Assembly: GCA_031273455.1 (NCBI GenBank)
Contig: JAISRZ010000084.1
Span: 47,920-111,919, forward strand
Origin: Deltaproteobacteria bacterium
GTDB lineage: Bacteria; Desulfobacterota; Desulfarculia; Adiutricales; Adiutricaceae
Length of the DNA stretch: 64,000 nucleotides
Reading direction: 5' to 3'
Shown here: piece by piece, positions 59,182-64,000 of the stretch
Numbering within the stretch: the first letter of the stretch is position 1
Layout of the letters: every line of letters begins with the position of its first letter
Notes under the pieces: model-generated
What the model saw: only the letters and a program-made list of their open reading frames with translations
What the model was told of the DNA's origin: nothing
Databases searched by the model: none
Program-made: the position numbers and the translations under genes

Positions 59182-60978
59182 TTAACTTTGGGTGTCTTTA
59201 TTTCGCCTGGTCGCGCAAGCTTCGCAGCGCCCACAAAAGCCGCTGGTTGGGCAAGGCGGGCTCATCCGGGCCTCTTTAGCCAGCCGCTCCTCTTGGGCCA
59301 AAAAATCAGCCCCCGCGGCCACGTCAATGATCCGCCAGGGTTTATACTTATCCTCCGGCCAAGGCTCAGTTAAGACTGGGGGTAAGGTATTTTTCCCAGC
59401 CTTAACCCCAGTTAGGGCTAAATACTTTTTTAAAGCCGGTCTAACCCGACCTTGAAACTCCCTTAAGGATCGAACTAAATCCCCGGACTGATGGCCCCCT
59501 CGAGCCAGTAAGCTTTGGACCAAAGACCAGATGGGCGGATCCAGTCTAACTTCAATCCCCCCAACCTTGGTCAAATTTTTCTTTAATAACTCCCCTTTCC
59601 GGTATAGCTCGGCCTCAGTCAGAAGCCCTACGCCCTCAAAGGGCGTTTGGGGTTTGGGGCAAAAATTGGCCGCTGAGACCACTAACCGCGGGGCGAAACT
59701 TCCGGCCTTAAGATTTTGGCGAATTTTCCCAGCCAGAAGGGCCACGCCTAATAGATCCTCATCCGTCTCTAAGGGCAACCCCAGCATAAAGTAGAGTTTT
59801 AACCGCCTTATCCCAGCCGAGGCTAAAAAACCGCAAGCCTCTAAGATCTCCCCTTCGGTCAGGGCCTTATTAATAACCGCTCTTAACCTGGCGGTCCCGG
59901 CCTCCGGGGCCACGGCTAACCCTTTGGCCCCGCCAGCCATTAAACGCTGGGCCAAAGACTGGGTTAAAGCTGACAACCGTAAGGAGGAGACCGAGACCTC
60001 TCGCCCCGCGGCTAAAAGGCTTTCCAAGATACTTTCGATCTCCGGGTGATCGGCCACCGCTGGGCTGACTAAACCCACTGGCTCCCTATTGGTCTGGGTG
60101 GAGGTTCCAGTAGGGTCCCCGGTAGGGGATCCGGCGAATCCTAAAGCCTTTAAAACGCTAGCCAGAGGCCAAGGTCTTGAAGGTCGGTATAAAACCCCGG
60201 CTAAACAAAACCGGCACCCATGCGGGCAACCCCGGCTAATCTCCACTAAGCGCCGATAACCAAACTCCGTGTGGGGGGTTAAGATGGGGGAGACCGCGGG
60301 AAGATTATCATTAGGCGGCCAACCTAAGATGGCTGGGCGAACGGGTTTGGCTAAAGGAACTAAACCTTGTAAGACCTCGTTCGGCCATAAGCCCGGGGCC
60401 AAGGCCCCGGGGACCTTCGCCTCTAGGATCTTTAGTTGGCTCTCTTTAGTCTCTTGAGAAAAATAGGGGTCCAGATAGTGGCTAAGAATAATCGGCCACT
60501 GCTCTTCGGCCTCCCCAGCCAAAATCAGATCCGCGAAGGGGACAATGGGCCAAGGGTTGGCCCAGACCCCGACCCCGCCCGCGAAAACTAAAGGGTCCTT
60601 GAGCCGAGCGGCTCTTTCCGGGTTAATCCGCCCAACCGCTAAGATCTCCAAAAAGATCCAATAATCGTTTTCTAAGGTTAAAGAGGCCCCTAAAAGATCA
60701 AAAGCCCCTAAAGGGGATTGGGTCTCTATGGATAATACTTTTTCCCCGGGTTTTGGCTGAAAGAACCGTTCCGCCGCGACCTTAGGGTTATTATTTAAAA
60801 GGGCGTATACCGCCAAAAAACCCAAAGAGGCCATGCCGGTTTCGTAAGGGCCTGGCCAGATAAGGCCCACCCTTAACCGCCCTCCTGGTTCCTTAATAAC
60901 CAGGCCTTCCTCGCGCGACCGATAAAAGGCCCCCTTGTTAGGCGCCGCTAGGCCCCCAGTCCGAAAACAACGGGCCAT
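59182..60978 (-). CDS. B12-binding-type radical SAM protein of the TIGR03960 kind
   Basis: A 598-residue protein. The N-terminal 200 residues have a cobalamin-binding-like Rossmann fold (RVGLIWPGPYETGMASLGF, ILAGEAEEQWP). The radical SAM motif is GCPHGCRFC near residue 249, followed by LAGVLYRPSR. Proteins with this exact segment form a conserved anaerobe family often linked to a DUF2344 partner or ribonuclease G; neither is seen nearby. The C-terminus carries extra cysteines (CPTSGFCGRCEACATRR), perhaps a second metal site. The gene follows the ftsZ gene by seven bases, so it is co-transcribed with it. The substrate is unknown. Confidence 0.85.
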   Translation of the reverse strand: MARCFRTGGLAAPNKGAFYRSREEGLVIKEPGGRLRVGLIWPGPYETGMASLGFLAVYALLNNNPKVAAERFFQPKPGEKVLSIETQSPLGAFDLLGASLTLENDYWIFLEILAVGRINPERAARLKDPLVFAGGVGVWANPWPIVPFADLILAGEAEEQWPIILSHYLDPYFSQETKESQLKILEAKVPGALAPGLWPNEVLQGLVPLAKPVRPAILGWPPNDNLPAVSPILTPHTEFGYRRLVEISRGCPHGCRFCLAGVLYRPSRPWPLASVLKALGFAGSPTGDPTGTSTQTNREPVGLVSPAVADHPEIESILESLLAAGREVSVSSLRLSALTQSLAQRLMAGGAKGLAVAPEAGTARLRAVINKALTEGEILEACGFLASAGIRRLKLYFMLGLPLETDEDLLGVALLAGKIRQNLKAGSFAPRLVVSAANFCPKPQTPFEGVGLLTEAELYRKGELLKKNLTKVGGIEVRLDPPIWSLVQSLLARGGHQSGDLVRSLREFQGRVRPALKKYLALTGVKAGKNTLPPVLTEPWPEDKYKPWRIIDVAAGADFLAQEERLAKEARMSPPCPTSGFCGRCEACATRRNKDTQS

Positions 60979-60985
60979 TAAAGGC

Positions 60986-62401
60986 TTAGTCCGCCGGTTT
61001 ACGGATATAAGGCGGGCTTTCGTAATAGTTGGGGTTATTGTTGACCGCGCTGACCCCTTGGTTTAAGGCCTGGCCGCTTCTTACGGCGCGGCCAGATTCC
61101 CGGGTCGAGACGGTCCGAGCCTCAGGGTATTCCAGACCAGGCCGGATGGCCCGTTTGGGGCCGCCTAACCGACCGCTAGCCGCCCCCGCTCCGGCCACCC
61201 CCACTCCGGCCATCATAGCCCCGGCCCCGCTTTCCGCCGCCGGGCTTTCCGCCGGGCCTTCCGCCGCCATAGGCCGCGACTCTGAGGCCGACATGGGCCG
61301 GGCGACTTTAATGTCCGGTTTAGGCCGGGGGAGGCTATCCACGTCCATATTAAGTCGCGGCGGCTCCGCTTTCGGCGGGGCCGACTTTAGTTGGGGGGCT
61401 AATTTGGGGGGGGCGATTTTTTTTTCCGCGTCTGGTTGGCTTTCCAGAGCCAAGGAGTTAGCCAGCCCGGAGGCTAAAATGGTCACCCGCATCGTGGAAG
61501 AGTCCCGTAAGGACTCATCAATGACTAAACCAAAAAAGAGCCGCGCTTTGGGGCCAATGGCTTTCCGGATCTTTTGGTTGACGTCCATGACCTCGCGGAC
61601 CAAGACCCGGCTGTCGGCGGCGATGTCGCAGATGACCGCTTTGGCCCCGGCTAAGGAAGCGTCCGCCACTAAAGGGCTCGCGATAGCCTCGTTGAGAGCC
61701 TCACTGGCCCGTTTAGCCCCCTTGGCCTCGCCAAAACTGATGATGGCTGGGCCCTTGTGGGTTAAGACGGATTTAACGTCCGCGAAGTCCACGTTAATCT
61801 CCCCGGGGGTGTCCACAATGCTAATGATGCTGGACACGGCCCGGTATAAGACATCGTTTCCGCGTTTCAGGTTCTTTAAGAAAGCCGCGTCCGGGTCCAA
61901 GGACTCCAATTTAGCGTTATCCACGGTGATCACGCTGTTACAGCACTGGTAAAGCTCCAGGAGCGTCTTATTGGCCATGGGCAAACAGTCGCTCTCGTGA
62001 CTAAAGGGTTTAGTGACCACGGCCACCACCAAGGGGGGTTTAGGGCCTTTGGTTAAAGCCCGGGCCACCGCCGGTAGGCCCCCGCCGCCCGTCCCGCCGC
62101 CTAAGCCGGCGGTAAGGAAAATAAGGTCCCCCCCGGCTAAGGCTTGGGTGATGTTGTCCAAACATTCGGTCACGCTTTTTAAGCCAATTTCCGCCGAGGC
62201 CCCGCAACCTCGACCTTTAGTGGTCGAGACGCCCACTTGGATCTTCACCGGGGCCACGCCCCGGCGTAAAGCCACGATATCCGAGTCGGCGATCACAAAG
62301 TCCGGCCCAGTGAGCCCAGATTTAATCATGTGGTTGACCGCGTTGCAGCCCCCGCCCCCCAGGCCAAATATTTTAATCACGTGCCGATTCATTTTTTCCA
62401 T
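60986..62401 (-). CDS. ftsZ: Divergent FtsZ paralogue (second)
   Basis: A 471-residue tubulin-like GTPase. The opening KIFGLGGGGCNAVNHMI, the tubulin signature TAGLGGGTGGGGLP in the T4 loop (canonical GGGTGTG), the T7 catalytic loop INVDFADVKSVL and the C-terminal peptide YIRKPAD near the end mark it as FtsZ. The T3 loop, usually GLGAGA, reads GRGCGA. A long disordered proline- and alanine-rich linker spans about residues 320-450. The alternative start is the ATG nine bases inside. It lies 85 bases after the other ftsZ, so they are tandem duplicates. Confidence 0.92.
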   Translation of the reverse strand: MEKMNRHVIKIFGLGGGGCNAVNHMIKSGLTGPDFVIADSDIVALRRGVAPVKIQVGVSTTKGRGCGASAEIGLKSVTECLDNITQALAGGDLIFLTAGLGGGTGGGGLPAVARALTKGPKPPLVVAVVTKPFSHESDCLPMANKTLLELYQCCNSVITVDNAKLESLDPDAAFLKNLKRGNDVLYRAVSSIISIVDTPGEINVDFADVKSVLTHKGPAIISFGEAKGAKRASEALNEAIASPLVADASLAGAKAVICDIAADSRVLVREVMDVNQKIRKAIGPKARLFFGLVIDESLRDSSTMRVTILASGLANSLALESQPDAEKKIAPPKLAPQLKSAPPKAEPPRLNMDVDSLPRPKPDIKVARPMSASESRPMAAEGPAESPAAESGAGAMMAGVGVAGAGAASGRLGGPKRAIRPGLEYPEARTVSTRESGRAVRSGQALNQGVSAVNNNPNYYESPPYIRKPAD

Positions 62402-62486
62402 AAGCCAGACCGCCTTCGCCCCTAGTCGGGCCAGACGCTAAAAAACGCCTTTAACCTTAGTCGAACTAAAAAGCCGTTCGCGGCCT

Positions 62487-63941
62487 CTATTTACCCCTTA
62501 AGTTCGGTGGCACATCGAAGTATTCGCTCCGAGTGTAGGCCGCTTCCACGTTGAGGTTGGATTCGTACTTACTCCGGGTTCTCACGCCCGAGGCTAAAGC
62601 CGCGGGCGGGGGAAAGGCCGTCCTTCTTTCGGTGGGGCTTAAAGGTAAAGACCGATTGACCACGGCCACTGGCTGGGGCGCGGGGCTGACTGGGGCCAAA
62701 TGGCCGCTCCCTTCCCCCCGAACCCGGCGCTGCGGCTCAACCACGGGCTCCAAGACCACTAATTCCGCTTCCCTTAACTCACTTTCCGAAAGGTCTTGGT
62801 CCGAAAACTCGGAGTCCGCCAATTCCGCGTCCGAATAGCTTAATTCCTCGTCGGTCCCTAAAAGGTCCTCGTCCGGGTATTCATCGAAGTCCGTAAGGCT
62901 CTCCTCCGCGAAAACGTCCTCGTCCAAGCCCGTGGCCACCACCGTGACGATTAAGGACCCGGTCTCAGCTAAGCTGTCATCCTGGACAAAGCCGCCGTAA
63001 AAGGCCATGCCCGCCCCAATCTGGTTCCGGACGGTCTGGTTAATGTAAGCGATTTCGCTGCTCTTAACCTCCTCGTCCCCAGTGATATTGACCAAAACCC
63101 CTTTAGCCCCCTTTAAGGAGACATCGGCCATTAAAGGATTGGATATAGCCGCCTCCAAAGCCAATTGGGCCCGTTTTTCCCCGGAGGCCTCCCCGTAACC
63201 CATGATGGCCGAGCCCCGTTTGGACATCACCGCGATAACGTCGGCGAAGTCCACGTTAATGACCCCAGAGCTCTCAATGAGGTAGCTAATGCTGCTAACC
63301 GCCCTAAAGAGGATCTCATCGACCTTTTCCTTAGCCTTTAAAAAGGGCAGATCCGGGTTCAGCTCCACGACTTTAGAGTTGGGGATGATGATAACGCTAT
63401 TGCAGTAACGCCTTAGTTGAGTCACGACCCGATTGGCTAAACCCTCCCGGCAGTCTTCCCAAGGAAAGGGCCTAGTGACCACGCCCACGATTAAAGGCGG
63501 GTTCTCCAACCGACTTAAAGCCTCGGCCAAAACGGGAATGGCCCCGCTCCCAGTGCCGCCGCCAAGTCCAGCCATCAAAAAGGCCATGTCCGCCCCTTTA
63601 GCCGCGTCTAATAGGTCATCGAGGTTCTCTTCCGCGCACAAACGACCCACCTCGGGATCGCCCCCGCAACCGTGGCCCGCCGAGGTTTTAACCCCGAGCT
63701 GGATTTTGGACTTGGCGAGGCAGGGCCTTAAAGCCTGCATGTCCGAGTTGGCGGCGATAAAAACCGGGCCCTTCAAACCGGAGCGCACCATATAATTTAT
63801 AGCGTTATTGCCACATCCCCCCAGACCCATTACTATGATCCTCTGCCGGGTTAGGGAGAGGTCATCCTCTAAAAACTCCATGCTTCCCCCCATAATACCC
63901 AAAGAATCGGGCGAGCCGGTCGTGAAATCGTTGTTATCCAT
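62487..63941 (-). CDS. ftsZ: Divergent FtsZ paralogue (first)
   Basis: A 484-residue FtsZ. RIIVMGLGGCGNNAINYM is near residue 33, NSDMQALRPCLAKSKIQLG and the T3 loop GHGCGGDPEVG follow, then the T4 signature AGLGGGTGSGAIPV and the T7 loop GVINVDFADVIAVM. A highly acidic linker (about 340-400, with repeats of SD and SE pairs) is followed by the C-terminal peptide YFDVPPNLRGK, like the FtsA/ZipA-binding tail of other FtsZ proteins. The start has an AGGAAG site. It polymerises at midcell to recruit the divisome. Its T3 and T4 loops also depart slightly from the canonical sequence. Confidence 0.93.
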   Translation of the reverse strand: MDNNDFTTGSPDSLGIMGGSMEFLEDDLSLTRQRIIVMGLGGCGNNAINYMVRSGLKGPVFIAANSDMQALRPCLAKSKIQLGVKTSAGHGCGGDPEVGRLCAEENLDDLLDAAKGADMAFLMAGLGGGTGSGAIPVLAEALSRLENPPLIVGVVTRPFPWEDCREGLANRVVTQLRRYCNSVIIIPNSKVVELNPDLPFLKAKEKVDEILFRAVSSISYLIESSGVINVDFADVIAVMSKRGSAIMGYGEASGEKRAQLALEAAISNPLMADVSLKGAKGVLVNITGDEEVKSSEIAYINQTVRNQIGAGMAFYGGFVQDDSLAETGSLIVTVVATGLDEDVFAEESLTDFDEYPDEDLLGTDEELSYSDAELADSEFSDQDLSESELREAELVVLEPVVEPQRRVRGEGSGHLAPVSPAPQPVAVVNRSLPLSPTERRTAFPPPAALASGVRTRSKYESNLNVEAAYTRSEYFDVPPNLRGK

Positions 63942-64000
63942 ATCTTCCTGCCTCCGGCGGGTTGGTCCCGGAAATGAAAAGACCTTTAATACGCCTATCG

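Noticed and set aside
61029..61952. A 307-codon plus-strand frame antisense to ftsZ
   Set aside because: Long antisense frames are expected opposite GC-rich genes with proline/alanine-rich linkers, and the translation is low-complexity. The FtsZ reading has all family motifs.

Overview
The window looks like chromosomal DNA from a Gram-negative, strictly anaerobic bacterium. An outer-membrane autotransporter shows the Gram-negative envelope. The only ribonucleotide reductase present is the oxygen-sensitive class III enzyme (nrdD/nrdG). Isoprenoids come from the DXP pathway (dxs, dxr, ispA), and a MenA-like prenyltransferase points to menaquinone. The gene order, rpoB size and the B12/radical-SAM genes would suit a deltaproteobacterium (Desulfobacterota), possibly host-associated, but that placement is inference. 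Base composition is strongly mosaic: housekeeping genes are GC-rich, intergenic DNA is AT-rich, and the glycan loci at 1-3750 and 25000-34600 are very AT-rich.

Layout. (1) 9544 down to 1, minus strand: an operon with a HAD-UbiA prenyltransferase, a small protein, a GMC flavo-oxidoreductase, two SDR enzymes, an SMR-type flippase-like protein and two paralogous GT-C membrane glycosyltransferases, the last one cut by the window edge. It reads like a complete lipid-linked sugar pathway parallel to decaprenylphosphoryl-arabinose synthesis. It is preceded by a promoter, a (CT)23 microsatellite and an intrinsic-terminator-like hairpin. (2) 23939 down to 10121, minus strand: tRNA-Tyr, tRNA-Gly, tRNA-Thr, rpmG, tRNA-Trp, secE, nusG, rplK, rplA, rplJ, rplL, rpoB, rpoC, without the usual tuf. 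(3) 25048-34556, plus strand: an AT-rich surface-polysaccharide cluster with a GT2, a flippase, a split transketolase, a B12 radical SAM protein and GDP-heptose-type sugar nucleotide enzymes. (4) 34809-40835, plus strand: a polytopic membrane protein, xseB-ispA-dxs, and a MenA-like gene. (5) 41669-44811, plus strand: nrdDG with a promoter and a candidate NrdR box. (6) 52003 down to 44828, minus strand: a giant autotransporter whose passenger is saturated with N-X-S/T sequons, followed by a PglB/STT3-type oligosaccharyltransferase and a dolichyl-phosphate-mannose-synthase-like GT2. (7) 63941 down to 53090, minus strand: two divergent ftsZ genes, a B12 radical SAM protein, nagZ, an unknown protein, cdsA and dxr, interrupted by two long arrays of degenerate tandem repeats.

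The strongest candidate for an undescribed system is the pairing in region 6. About 70 N-glycosylation sequons lie in about 780 passenger residues, against only about 3 in the 277-residue beta-barrel, and an oligosaccharyltransferase carrying the recognised active-site motifs sits directly downstream. The second is the lipid-linked sugar operon in region 1, with its potentially phase-variable attenuated leader.
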